Part shown: positions 48,003 through 59,751 of the stretch, piece by piece | Position numbering within the stretch: the stretch's first letter is position 1 | Layout of the letters: every line of letters begins with the position of its first letter | Assembly: GCA_026419785.1 (NCBI GenBank) | Contig: JAODTK010000367.1 | Coordinates: 248,001-312,000, forward strand | Length of the DNA: 64,000 nt | Source: Sclerodactyla briareus | Lineage: Eukaryota; Echinodermata; Holothuroidea; Dendrochirotida; Sclerodactylidae | Direction: 5' to 3' | Translations under genes and position numbers: made by a program | Notes under the pieces: generated by a model | Told to the model about the DNA's origin: nothing | Seen by the model: the letters and a program-made list of their open reading frames with translations, nothing else | Database searches by the model: none

Positions 48003-49539
48003 ATTTGAGTGTGCCAAGGCTACGTTATAATAGTAACGTTATAGTAATAACATACAAAACGGTAACACTCAGTAGCAGGTAGACGCTAAGTAGCCTAAGT
48101 TAGGAGTGGCGGTATGACTGATTAAAACTGGAGTTAGACTATACAGTAAACTGCTAGTGTCAGTGGGACCAAGCCCGGGATGCTGCTACTGAAGCTCCTA
48201 TACAGAAAAAACACAGAAGTAAGTTGGAAAACGGTTGCTGAGCCACGACAGCGCCTCACTTATAGTAGTGTTACTCGTGACATGTGATTGGGGCGATATG
48301 ATTCGCATTTCGTCAGAAGAGTAGAATATGTTCCGTTGACAGCCTCCTTCTGCTTCGAGCTTCACAGAATACGCTCTAGGTAACTTCCGTGATTCATGTT
48401 ATTTACTTTACGTTAGATGATGTGTCGGTCAGAGCAATCGATTGTATTCCCGATAATCATGTTGTTTCTGTGCCTACGTAATAGCTCGTCGAACTTTCCC
48501 GAGGTTCTTAAACAGGGTAGCACTCACTGGAGATGTGAGAAATCTTGCACTATGATATACCATCCATACTATAAAGCAACAAAGGTATTTTCGGGGGCTA
48601 TGGTCGAAAAAATTGCGCAGATAGGAGTAAAACAAACTGAATGTGTTTCACGATGATACACGCAAAGGGCGCTTCCCGCTGTCACCCGTGAGGTTTTTCT
48701 TGTCGTAAAATTCTAGATTCCGCAGAAGGGAAAACAGAATAGTATTTTGCAAAACGAAGTGAGGAAAAAAAATCTTGTTGAAGATATTCGAGATTGTTCA
48801 TTATTTTCCTATCCACATAAATGTGGAAAGCCACTTTATCAGACTACAACTTTGCAAAGTGGCGAAAAAATAGAGCGGCGACGTAACTGCCTCTCAAGTA
48901 TATTCTATTCATATACAGATATGAGGAGGCATCAAGATGAATAAAAAATATTATTGATGAAAGTAACATAGACCTATTAAAACCTCATATTGGAGGAAAG
49001 AACAGTCACGAAATATGAATAAATAGTTAACGACTGCGGGGGGGGGGGGGTAGGAAAGGTTGGTAAGCGGCAAAAAAAGACAGTGCGAGAGTGAGGAGAG
49101 GGTGTTGTCAGTGAACTAAATACCGATAGTTCACTTTCAGCTTTTTAGTTTTCAGAAATTCATTTCTCCAAAAGTAGCCCCCAGTGACGTCATAATTATT
49201 TGTATTCAAAATTGGAAGAGATAAACATTAATGGGATGTATAGTTTTCATGAGGGGGGTCTCACGGTCAGTCAAGGTCAGGGTCTCGAGGCATTTTCGGC
49301 GGAAAATAAACAAAAACTCGTACAAATCCCAGATTTTTATCAAATAAAATCCTCCAATTCCTTGATCGGGCTGAAAGTCCAAAAGTTCACCCCTTTGACC
49401 TATTTGAATCAGTTTTATACATTCGAATAGCTCAGAAAGAACCTCGGGAAAATATAGAAGAGCTATTACTTTATGATCCCCAAACTCATTTCGTCAGTAT
49501 TGGGGAATCCCCAATGAGCTAGCGATAGCAACGATGTAT
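48003..49539. other. intergenic
   Basis: Short similarities to 45.4-45.65 kb ('aacactcagtag', 'ctgtcacccgtga', 'taaaatt.taga'). A G run of about 13 at 49041. No gene seen. Confidence 0.45.
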
Positions 49540-49623
49540 GCATACATACATACATACAATACCATACATACATACCATACATAATACATACATACATATC
49601 ATACATACATTACATACATACAT
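49540..49623. repeat. (CATA)n microsatellite
   Basis: Near-pure catacata repetition with a few slips. Confidence 0.95.
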
Positions 49624-50789
49624 TAGTTTCCGTTTCTGATTTTTTTAACCACAGTAATGAACATTCTACTGACATTGTCAATTATACTGCGGATACAATA
49701 TAATGCAATATTAATGCTTGTTTCGAAAGTGAAGGTTACCAAGAGTATGCAAATCCATAGCTTGCAGATTAGCCTATTGGTAGTGTGGCGAAAAAGCCGT
49801 GCGTTTTTGCCACATCTTTAGATGAACCGAGAGAAGCACTAATGCTAGCAAATTTAGCCAAAGCATTACTTTGGTAGGTTGAATCCAGCAAAGCAAGCTG
49901 GGGACAACGCGCTGTGGACACTCCCAACGGATGCCAATGACGGAGACAATAGTTTACAAGTATACTTGGGTCCAGGTAATAGACTATCAAGTTGATATGT
50001 GCGAAACTTAGACTGTACGTGTTATCCAATGAGCATAAAATTGACGGCAGAAATTTCAATGAAAAAGATTCACGTACGCTGGTCACACAGTAAGCAAACG
50101 GTTTTCGGTGGGGATGCACTCTTAAAATTAACATGAGGCGCGCACCTAAACATACATAGTGGAATCTTGTTTTATGGATTACAATGTCCGGATGCTTCTT
50201 ATGTAATCCTGGTCAATTATTGACTCCAATCTGGCATGTCGAGAGACATAGCAGTTCGAAAAGGCATGCAGCCCATTCATAGCTGGGACACGTGTCTGTA
50301 CGGGTTGGTACAGGAGTAACACGATTTCTGATAGGATCGGGATAATAAAGGTGCATAGGAATTACACTCAATAACTGCAAACGGGCCTTAAATGGGAAAT
50401 GGAACACTGATCGGTTAGGGCTAGATTGCCAAATAAGGAGATGTGGTCTGGTTTGATCCGTTTCTACTTATTCTACCTTGCGATTTCAGATCCTGGAGTC
50501 GCTGTCGCTCCCATCAGCCTGTTTTTCTTTTGAACATAGAAAAGCGCGTACTGGGATCGGAAATACCAAACTGGACGCCTTCCCCTCAGCCACTACAGAT
50601 AGGTGTCATCGTAAATCGAGCCGAGGTCTGTCAGTATGCAACGCTCGTTTAATTCTACCCACACAGAACGGCGGCCATTGACCCGACCTCTCTTAATCAC
50701 TCTACCATGCTCATCAGTTGCATATATACCAAAATTGGGGGGAAAATTCCTTCATAAGAAATAATAGCCTTCATCTACAATGGAGTTCG
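49624..50789. other. unassigned, possibly the 3' part of the minus-strand LINE
   Basis: A minus frame near 50213-50407 contains a VPTRTDTC segment with several Cys. That vaguely resembles the LPTR..C..C end of some LINEs, but it is not secure. Confidence 0.35.
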
Positions 50790-52830
50790 AAAGGAGACCG
50801 AGCAGATAACTCGTCTGGAGGTCAGCAGAGTGTAAACATTTCTGCAGAAATGAAATCCGTGGAAAATACATTGTGACCGGATCAATATCCCCAGACCACC
50901 TTTCTTCTGGGCAAGAACATATATCCCCATTGAAAGGACGTGTTGAGACACAGCCAATCCCTTACCATACTAACGATTTACCATCCAATCACAAAGTACC
51001 TTTATTGGAAATGGTATTACTGAAGTAAAAACAAATACCCTTGAAATAGCTATATCGTTGATGGCTTGGATTTTAGCCTGAACCGGGAGAGGGCAGGGCA
51101 TGTATTCGTTCCCGATTGGGATCCAAAATTCAGTACAAACCGATTTGCGCTGGGTCTCTAACGCCTGCCATCAAAACAATGCCGACCCAGATACTGTATT
51201 TACCCGCTTTCCTAGTTTTGGTATTTCTGGTTTATGGACCCTACAGTCGCCATTTGAAGTCAGATAACTGCACTCCAGTTGTTGCAGTGCGTTGCCCGGA
51301 AGGGTTGCAAACTTTCTGGTTTTACTTCATCCAGGGGTATTGCAAATTGCAGTTTTGTAACGAATTTCATTTAAATGTCTTACTCCCGCGTGGTGCACAG
51401 GACAATGTCATCTACATATCCCTGACAGAATTAGGGTTTAACAATCACCAATCTCGAATTAGCATCCACCTAGCCAATGTCAAAGGGCTTGCTAAAGACA
51501 ATCACAGAAGGGGCAACCCTGTATAATTCCCTCCACTAGAATATGGTCGGTATAACCCATACCAGTTTCAACCATGAAAATGGAATTATCATATAGGGAT
51601 CCTAATCAACCTAAGAAACTTTCAGGGTAACCATAAAGCTTAAGCGTAAAACACTAAATTTGTGATCAATGCTGCCAAAGGCGTCTGCTAAGTCAATCAA
51701 TGTAACAAATAGTTCCCAGCTTTATGACGAAAGTCCGTGATTGCACTATTCGACAAAAACAAATGTTAATGCGTCGTTTCTTGGCATTGAGCAGTCTGGT
51801 TTATAGTTAGTCTATTTTATGAGGATCCATGGTTATAGTTCTTCCCGAAAGGATCTTGACGAACAGTTTATACACTTTCGGCAATAGCGAGATCGCATCC
51901 AATTCAGATAGGTTCCTCCGACCGGTGTAGCCCTTGGAATAAGCTTTTGGTGGCATTTTTCCAATCTTCTGGACTTGCCGTTGGCTAGGCAACAGTTGAA
52001 AAATAGCAACCGGTCCGGGCACATTGGAGGCAAACGCCAATTCCAGTCTGTGATAGGGACAGACGATCGTGGCCCGGTGAGCGTTGAATGGCATGAATTT
52101 AAGGGCCTAAGAAACTCAACCTCGGTTGTTGGTTGCGTATAATGTCCCCCGAGCTCCGGATCAAGGATGGGACCAAGTTGTCAATCCATGGGACGGTTAA
52201 TCATCAAACGGATCAGGATTGAGCTGGTTTTTGTCCATGAAGTGATTATAGACAGCTCCTTTGTTGCCGGGCACTTTACCGGGGGTGTTTCGTATTGTTC
52301 TGTAGGATTTTCTATTGGCCCGTTCGATTATCACAGCCAAGGTTTGTGAGTTCGCCTTGTCAGCTGTACGCGTTCAGGCTCAGAGTCAAGGTGTTGGGTG
52401 CAGATCTTGGGAATTGGGGTTGTATATGATGGCGCACATACTCTATCCGTGATTGGGTTCTTCCAAAAATGTCTTTTTTTGGACGCAAGCATATCAGGTC
52501 TGCGTTTGTTGGGACTGGAGTATTTGCTCAATGTTCGGCAGGCACAATTTAGGAAAGGATTGACTGAACTCGACCCATCGATTTCAGTAGTTGAAATTGG
52601 CCTCCAGATAGAAAAGGGAGGATAGTAGTCAATCAAGTTCCACCATGGTGTAGGATGGGGTGGGTGAATTTAAACATCTTACCATGTATGGAGTCACGCC
52701 GTATCCATGCGAAATCTCTTTTCTGCCTGCAGGAAGAGTTCCCACCGCTCCTGTATAATTCAGAGACGTCATCATAAACGCAAAGTAGTCGGTGGATCGT
52801 AGCTTGGGCATTCGCGGAATGGCGTCCACC
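50790..52830 (-). mobile_element. third LINE type, reverse transcriptase with YVDD box
   Basis: The minus strand, reading down in coordinate, gives FWKNPITD (near 52470). AISLLPKVYKLFVKIL follows (near 51850-51895, equivalent to the NYRPISLLP..YKLF motif). Motif A is FVTLIDLADAFGSIDHK (51660-51710). Motif B is EGIIQGCPF (about 51506-51535). Motif C is GYVDDIVLC (about 51400-51425). Further on is QKKGGLGILI (near 50880-50910), the KGGLG block that follows the thumb in R2/NeSL-type and related LINEs. Motif order and spacing are those of a real polymerase. Frame breaks are frequent and ends are undefined. It is not the same family as the 27-kb or 30-kb elements. Confidence 0.8.
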
Positions 52831-55334
52831 TCTGTTCGGAAATTCTTCCCACGGACCTCTGGCAGTTTTCGAAGATAGAGTTTAGTCCTCTTGCCAACCT
52901 ATCCACTCTCAAACAAGAACTATCGTTATCCGGGTAGTTACCAGGGATGATAATGTCATAAGGCACACTATAACGTCGTAGGATTACTGCCAAACCGATA
53001 GATTTTGGTGGAGCGGCCTGAGTGACGTCTTTACCTACTGCCATCAGGACACATACTACATCATGACACATACATACATACATACATAATTACAGTAGGC
53101 CTACACTTGAATCCAGTAGTAGACAAAATAACAATTTGGAAGAGCTAAATCGTCAGGTAAATAGATACTGAAATGTCAGGTAACATATGTATAATCTTCT
53201 ATGAAAAAGTGGAATTAGGGCCACGTTTTTGGAGGAACGTTACACTAGGCCTGAGCTTATAATAGGACATTGACTTTACTTGGCAGACATAGGCATGTAC
53301 AGCGATACAACTTTTATGTTTTTAAGCTGGAAATGCACGAATTAACGCATTGAGCACAGACAGGGCCGGAAACACTTCGTTCGACATTCTACTGCACTCT
53401 TCGAGCATGATTCTGTCTTTCATGGGTCTTGTCATTGCACTGATAGTAGTTCAATATGCTATATAAAGGCCAAAAACGTCTCATGGATAGGGCTTAACTG
53501 AGAGGAAAACAAGAGCGGTGCAAGAGTGAAGGAAAGGGGTGTTGTGAATATGGAGACGGGTGAAGAGTAAGGGATGGAGTGGTAAGAAAAACGAGGATTA
53601 AAATGGGTAAAAAGGGGGGGTGGGTTGGCTGAGAGGTAAAAGTAAGAGAAGTGATGAAGAGGGGAAGAAATTGGTAATTAAAAACTGAGGGGTGGAGAAA
53701 CAATTTCTTCCGTATAGTAGAGCCAATTGCTGAATGCACAGTGAAAACGAGGGGTAGGCAACTTGCGTGCCGTTATGTTGTGATTACCACAACATCTCCA
53801 TAGGACCATTAGAGCGTCATTGCCTTAGTCTGCACACAAACTGAATCGAGTCGAATATTTGACTGACTAGATTCGGTCGATATTATTATTGCGGCCAATA
53901 ACTAATCATTTTCTTAAAAAAACAACAACAACGGATAGTCAAATATCTACCTAGATTCGGCCGAGGTAGACAACGGATGCCCGCTCTCGCCGGACACTGC
54001 CACACGCGATTACAAACGGAGAACTGGGATATAGTCTTAGCGGAGTGCACCAGAGAAGATCCATGAACTCATCATAGCAATGTCCAGGTCAGAAACCGTG
54101 ACTTCGCCGAAGACAACACAACGGGCAATCATAACGAACCGCCTATAAAAGTGTATACACGTTTGGCGTAGGTAAACTCTGCCTCACACTCAAGACAACA
54201 GGAAAACGTCAAAAAGGCAACTCCAATACACTTGAAAACACTCTCCATTACTAAATACAGAGAAGGTATAAGTGCACCAGACGGGTTGGGACACCAAATG
54301 CTCGAAGATTGATCAAAGAACCCCGCTACAGATGTCTTTCGAGAGTTCAATATACGCAACAGAGAGCCTAGCCAAACTACAGCATTCTATTTCGACGGGC
54401 CTCGAAGAGCCAGGATGCGCCACCATGTGGATCTCTTGGACTGAAACACGCTGACGCGGCAGCAGGTGTTGGACGACTTGCAAGGCACTAAAAAGTGCTG
54501 TATTAACTAAGTTATTGCAATCTTGAGCCTATTCGATTCTCCTTCCAGATAGGAGCAGAATCTCAGTCGCTGAATGCTCCAATGTATTTAGAGACTTACT
54601 AGTGGTGCCAATCTAGAAACGGTATGGGAAGCAATACTGCCATCTGGATTTCAAGCCTGGGGAGCAGCCTCGTGCAAGTCTCTCAGAGTACTAGGACCAG
54701 CGGGCCCTCACGTCGATTCACAGACAAGATATCGTCATTATCGTCCCCGACAGATAAACACTGCGCCACCGAGGTCGAGTTAAGCTGTGTTTCACGGGGG
54801 GAGGGGGGGGGGGAACCCGGCGGGTTTACGTGCGCGGACCATGGGGGCGGTCGCAAGCGCGGGTGATTCGGCTTCCACGAGTGCGGACGCGGGCGGGCGC
54901 AGAGGGGGCAAAAGGTGTTGAGCCTGAAATTATTGCCTCCCGTGCACTCTTTCATGCCCACCATCGATCGTCCGGGTGCAGGTTTTCGCGCCTGGTATTC
55001 GAAACTTGGACACTGATGTTTCATTCTGAACATTGTGTGAGTGATATTCGAATTTCGAACGACTACTAAGTAAAATGTTCAGCTCTCGATATCAGGCACA
55101 TGAGGTCCTCGAACGGCAATAATGCCAGCTTCGCTGTGACGACGAGACACATGGGTGGCGCGCGTTATTATCGTTGTCTTCAATCAGAATTGTTCTTGAA
55201 CGATATTGCTGAATACGAGGATTATGAAAAACTGGCTAATACAATTTTGCTTCTAATCATAAATCTAAAACGGCAGTAGGTGTGATCAGTTAAAATGATA
55301 GGAAACTGAATTTTATTTTATCCCCAACACGAAC
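52831..55334. other. intergenic; may include LINE 5' remains
   Basis: The minus frame 52772-53083 may belong to the LINE's N-terminal part but shows no domain. A short (ACAT)n tract lies at about 53066-53090. A G-rich, CpG-rich patch lies at 54795-54910, and a box A-like 'ggtggcgcagtg' on the minus strand near 54765 has no matching box B. Confidence 0.4.
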
Positions 55335-55865
55335 TCCCAAACCTCCCCACTAAAAAAACTCTCTCCTCGTGCTGCTAGAATTCTCAATTATGGCCAATCC
55401 TGACAATGACACCACTGAAACGAACCATTGCAGAATAAAACGTGGAAACACTCTCGGGTTACCAGCAAGAGAAACTAGAAAGTGATGTGTTGACAGGGAC
55501 AAATCATCTTCCCTGGACAAATGGGTTCCATGTGGCTAGGCCCTCTTACCTGGGACCTTCTGACAGATAAGATAAACCCGATGCTGCCTGTCTGCAGAGC
55601 TAGGAGTAATAAACAAACCTCTCTCACAGAGAGTAAATGGGAGCGCTGTTGGAAATTGGGGGAAATAATCGGATTTAGTTTAAACCTAAGCACACTGTGC
55701 AAACAAAAAATGTAAACACTCAGCCTAGCCAGTAGCATCCAAAACCAAGTTCAGCCTGATCGCATGTACTTTAGAAGTATGAGTGTGAACTGGACTGGAC
55801 AGGAAACGGACGAACGAACAACTAACGAACGAACGAACAACGGACAGACTGGAGAGACATGATTA
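55335..55865 (+). repeat. dispersed repeat family Y, copy 2, with GAAC tail
   Basis: Collinear with 12540-13125, without its long C run, and ending in (gaac)n near 55810-55850. Confidence 0.65.
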
Positions 55866-55869
55866 CTTG

Positions 55870-56125
55870 TAGAGCTGCGCTCACGCAGACCTAATAAGGT
55901 ACCTGTTGACTTCTCGCTGGCGATCAGTGATGGAGCAGAAACAAACGAGAGGTAGTGCAAAGTTCCCGGCTGCGTGTGAGTACCCCACCCCCACATTAAG
56001 ATACCGCTATTCTGTACCTGGTTTAATGATCGCAGCTGACAATGAGGGGCCAATATCCAGGTTTGCATCGTTGTTGGGCCTTGAATAGGTTCGATCCGTG
56101 CTCGGCAAGTATACCATAAAAGAAA
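55870..56125 (+). mobile_element. tRNA-derived SINE, copy C (head decayed)
   Basis: 'gtagagctgcgc', 'cttctcgctggcg', 'acaaacgagaggtag', 'taccccacccccaca' and 'tgtacctgg...gctgacaat' match copy B in order. It lies just before the LINE fragment at 56150. Confidence 0.65.
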
Positions 56126-56149
56126 AGGGAGTTGTTGTGTTCACGTTTT

Positions 56150-56880
56150 AAGTGAGTCCACACGAAGACTTGCACATAAGCCTCAACACTCGGCATTCCT
56201 GGTATTCTCACATGGATGAATTCGTTTTTGAACGATCGTACCCAGCGTGCTGGCCATAAATGTACATGGAGTAAATCTTTGGAAGTGTGTAATCAGCGAT
56301 CTGCAAGGACTGGGCTGTTTGCTGTTCTGAATACTACAACAATGAACTCGCGAACTTTATAGCATCACACATACCAGATGTTTCCTGGTGAGTGCATAGT
56401 CTCCCATCAATCAATGGCATCAACAACAGTTAGCGGCAGCAAGACAGGCACAATGCTACTATTGTGGAGTAAGACTTGGCAGATCGATCGGAATGCAGCA
56501 AACCATGAAGGTCACTATCTGTTACCAACAAGAGTCACGTTGTCTCATTCCGATATGTAATTGAAAACGAAATGGTGTACTGCCAGTAATTGTCACTTTA
56601 AAACTCAGCTTGTATGAACAATATTTTAGTGAAGCTTACAAGGTTTTAATCTAAAATCCTTAGAAGCTCGAGACTGTGATACCCGGGGGTATACCAAAAC
56701 AAAAGACATCGCTTATAAAGTCACTGGTTCGTCCTTGTTTGGAATATATCCTGTAACACTAGGTAGCTAAAAACGGTTCAGCGCAAAACTGCTAGATTTG
56801 GTTCAAGCGCTGGGTCGGCTTAGTTCTGCAACGTCTTGCCTGGCCCACTTTAACAGGATAGAAGACGCTATAAGTGGGGG
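56150..56880 (+). mobile_element. truncated second copy of the 27-kb LINE
   Basis: It starts in sequence matching 28966 onward ('ccacac.agacttgcacataagc.tcaacac.cggcatt'). It follows 29022-29420 ([27 protein letters not shown]), then continues past it through a block reading like AYK...G.. and VQRKTARF, the usual post-polymerase region. Many frame breaks; the FADD box is lost (reads PGEC). Confidence 0.8.
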
Positions 56881-58610
56881 TTGGGGGGGGGTACCCGCCT
56901 CAAACTCCTCCACACTTTAACACTCACAGATTGGCTTTAAACGAAAACCGATGCTTTCAGTGGTCATTTTGGCATAATAGTTCCGATACGAATGCTTCCA
57001 CTTCTGGGATAATGTATCACTTCATAATACAAACAACTGTTCTTATTCCTTGTGTCCTGTTGTTTGCGGTCCCCTATGCAGTGATAACCACTATTTGTGC
57101 ATAGACCTGAAAAGCCCCTGTCTCTAAATGAGAACAATAGGGACAATCGAGTACCATTGGGTGCATTGGTCTCCTACTTACCGTACGTTTGGTATGAAAA
57201 CGATTCATCGGTTTTGTCCAACCCTCCGAATGTTCTTCGTTTTTACGAGCGATGAAAAATCGCTTGTATTGTTAGTCGGTTTGGGTCGATCGTTACATTT
57301 CTGTACCTTGACGGCAGTCGCCTTTCAATAAAATTGTGTCAATGGAATGTATGTTATAATATGAACGTTCTCTGGTGACGTGTGCGAAAAAGTCATAGCA
57401 ACGATGACTCGATGCCTAATTGTAGTTTGGTAATAGTTTTTAATTCGGGTCAGGTTACGTACCTCAGAATTGGAGCGAACCGGAGACCACATAATAGAAT
57501 ATAGAGAGGGTCCGGCTCTGTATTTTGCAGCCAATTGACACGCCGGTGCATGTGGGAAATGCAGCCCAAAGATCGAAGCCTAGGCAAACAATTAACATTG
57601 ACTATGTACGTTAGGCAACGACTGTCAATGTTATCATCGTTATTTCGGGCAACTCTTAGTAACTAGCAAATACATTCTGCTTGAAAAATATGGAAAGAAA
57701 TACCCTAATAATACGATATTAGCTTTTGAACGGGCCCCAAAAAAAAAAATTCGGAGTGAAAAAACTTGTTGAAATGACAAAAACTACAGTTGCGCGAGAT
57801 GGGCACGTAACATACCTGTACGGGCATGGAGTCTGTAGTAGCCTCACTAGCCCAAGGCGAATGTGTCAACTGCCTGCCTGTGCTACGCGTACGACGAAGT
57901 GGTTAAACAGGATAATCGCGCACCCCGTGATGGAACCTTCGCATTTATTCGCAAACAGTAAGAATGCCTAGCTGTCTCAGGCCAAACTGCAGAAACAAAA
58001 AACCTGTGACCTTGTACAGGAGAAATGCGGGGTTTAGTTTTCGCGCGGTAGCCTTTATTATAGTGACGAGGCTAGAGGCCTATCGTTTGACAATGATAGC
58101 GGGCTTTTACAAATAATACAGTAGGGGTTCGATAGGTATCACCCCTGATTAGCTAATTCCAGGAATCTGTAGGGTGGACTGATCAAGTGTATGCAAGAAT
58201 ATGCTCGCCTCCACACATGGGCTCCTCATGCGCCAGGCACTTGCATCAGCCCAAATTTCACTGCCACATGTTAAATTGTACTTGAAGGAGACTGCAGCAA
58301 AAAGGTTCTTTCTTTGATGACCAATCTATGAACACATGTTTACTATGCTGGCCTGATTTTTTACATAGTTTTGTTTTGATTAAGACACTGTCATCATGTT
58401 ACTTAAAATCAAAATGCAGGCACCTGGCTGAATCCCAACATACAATCACATGATCAAAAGTTGAGGAAAACAAATTTGCTGTTCAACACATTTAGTGAAT
58501 CACAAGGTCCATAGCCTTTTGTCACATTAGTCTAACATTCAGCACATAAACAGATTCTTTCTTGAATGTAGATGTATATTCCAGCCGAACAACCTTTCTT
58601 TACCTCATGC
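56881..58610. other. intergenic
   Basis: No supported gene. Short frames only. Confidence 0.5.
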
Positions 58611-58724
58611 ATTATAATATATATATAGAATAATATATATATATATATATAATTAATCTAATATATATATATATATATATTATAATATATATAATATATA
58701 TATTATATATATATATAATATAAT

Positions 58725-58755
<31 letters not shown>

Positions 58756-58768
58756 CTATATATATACA
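58611..58768. repeat. AT dinucleotide array
   Basis: About 155 bp of interrupted (AT)n. Confidence 0.93.
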
Positions 58769-59379
58769 TAAACTACTCAAGTTTAGATTTTATTTCTAAG
58801 AATATTTACTATTTATTAATCATCTTTGATTGTTTGAAACCTTAGGTAATCTTTGTAATGAAGATGGATATGGTTGATAATAATAATTTTCTCAAAGAAC
58901 AGTGATTACCTGAGACTTTACTGTGTATATAGCCGATGTGTTGTGCATATGTGTAATAATGATGGGTATATATAGGCTAATAGGCCTAACCAGCCCTTGG
59001 TTTTTGTTTTTTCAAGGAAATGACTATTTCCGTTTTTGGCATATTCAGTACCCTATTAAGAAAAATTGGCTTTTTGCTTCAGAAAATGGATTCACCCACA
59101 GGACGTGCAAATTATTAATAGGATGTGCTGATAAAAAAATCCAAGATTCATTATTTTCAAACTCTACTTAGTCCCATCTTTAACATCTATAATTGCATAT
59201 TAATAGTATAGATTACCACCTCTCATTTCTCCCATAGTAATTTCCTCCCCCTGTATAATTCATGGCAGTGAAATGTCCACCATAATGGTCTAGTATGGTT
59301 ATCATAGTCACTGTTCCACTCACTGTGCTAATCCTTTTCTTCAATAGTCTATAATAACATCATGATCGTAGGTTATATT
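58769..59379. other. intergenic
   Basis: AT-rich. Nothing recognised. Confidence 0.5.
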
Positions 59380-59751
59380 TGTGCTTTGACCGAGTGGTGA
59401 GACACAGTTGGTAGAGCGTTCCGCTTTCCACCCGGTTTAGCGCGGGTCGAATCCCGGTCGGGTCATACAAAGACTTTAAAAATGGACCCTCTTGCCTTCT
59501 CGCTTGGCGCCCAGCATGGGGATAGGAACCGGGCACAATGTGGGTAGGCATTTGTCGAATTGTTGCCGTGGCGTGTAATAACCACCCTCCTTCACATGAC
59601 GTACCGCAAAAGAGGCATCGCCCTTTTCCGTGTACCTGGGGAAGGTTCGCCGCTGACAATTCGTGTGATATATCCAGGTCCGCACCCTTGCCGGGCCTCG
59701 TATAAGGAGTCCTTTGTTCCTGCAAGTGGATGATTAAAAAAAAAAAAAAAA
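59380..59751 (+). mobile_element. tRNA-derived SINE, copy A, near full length
   Basis: The head has a box A-like acagttggtagagcg and box B cgggtcgaatcccg, then 'cgggtcatacaaagactttaaaaatgg', 'gccttctcgcttggcgcccagcat' and 'cgtgtacctggggaaggttcgc'. It ends in a run of about 16 A (59736-59751). Minus-strand frames across it are artefacts. It is too long and too imperfect in cloverleaf to be a tRNA gene. Confidence 0.8.

Noticed and set aside
54683-55033. Pro-rich minus frame over the GC-rich patch
   Set aside because: Composition-driven frame across G runs; no domain.
59391-59470. A genuine tRNA gene
   Set aside because: Box A/B-like words exist, but the cloverleaf is poor and a conserved SINE body with an A tail follows; the same head-plus-body recurs at 34.3 kb.
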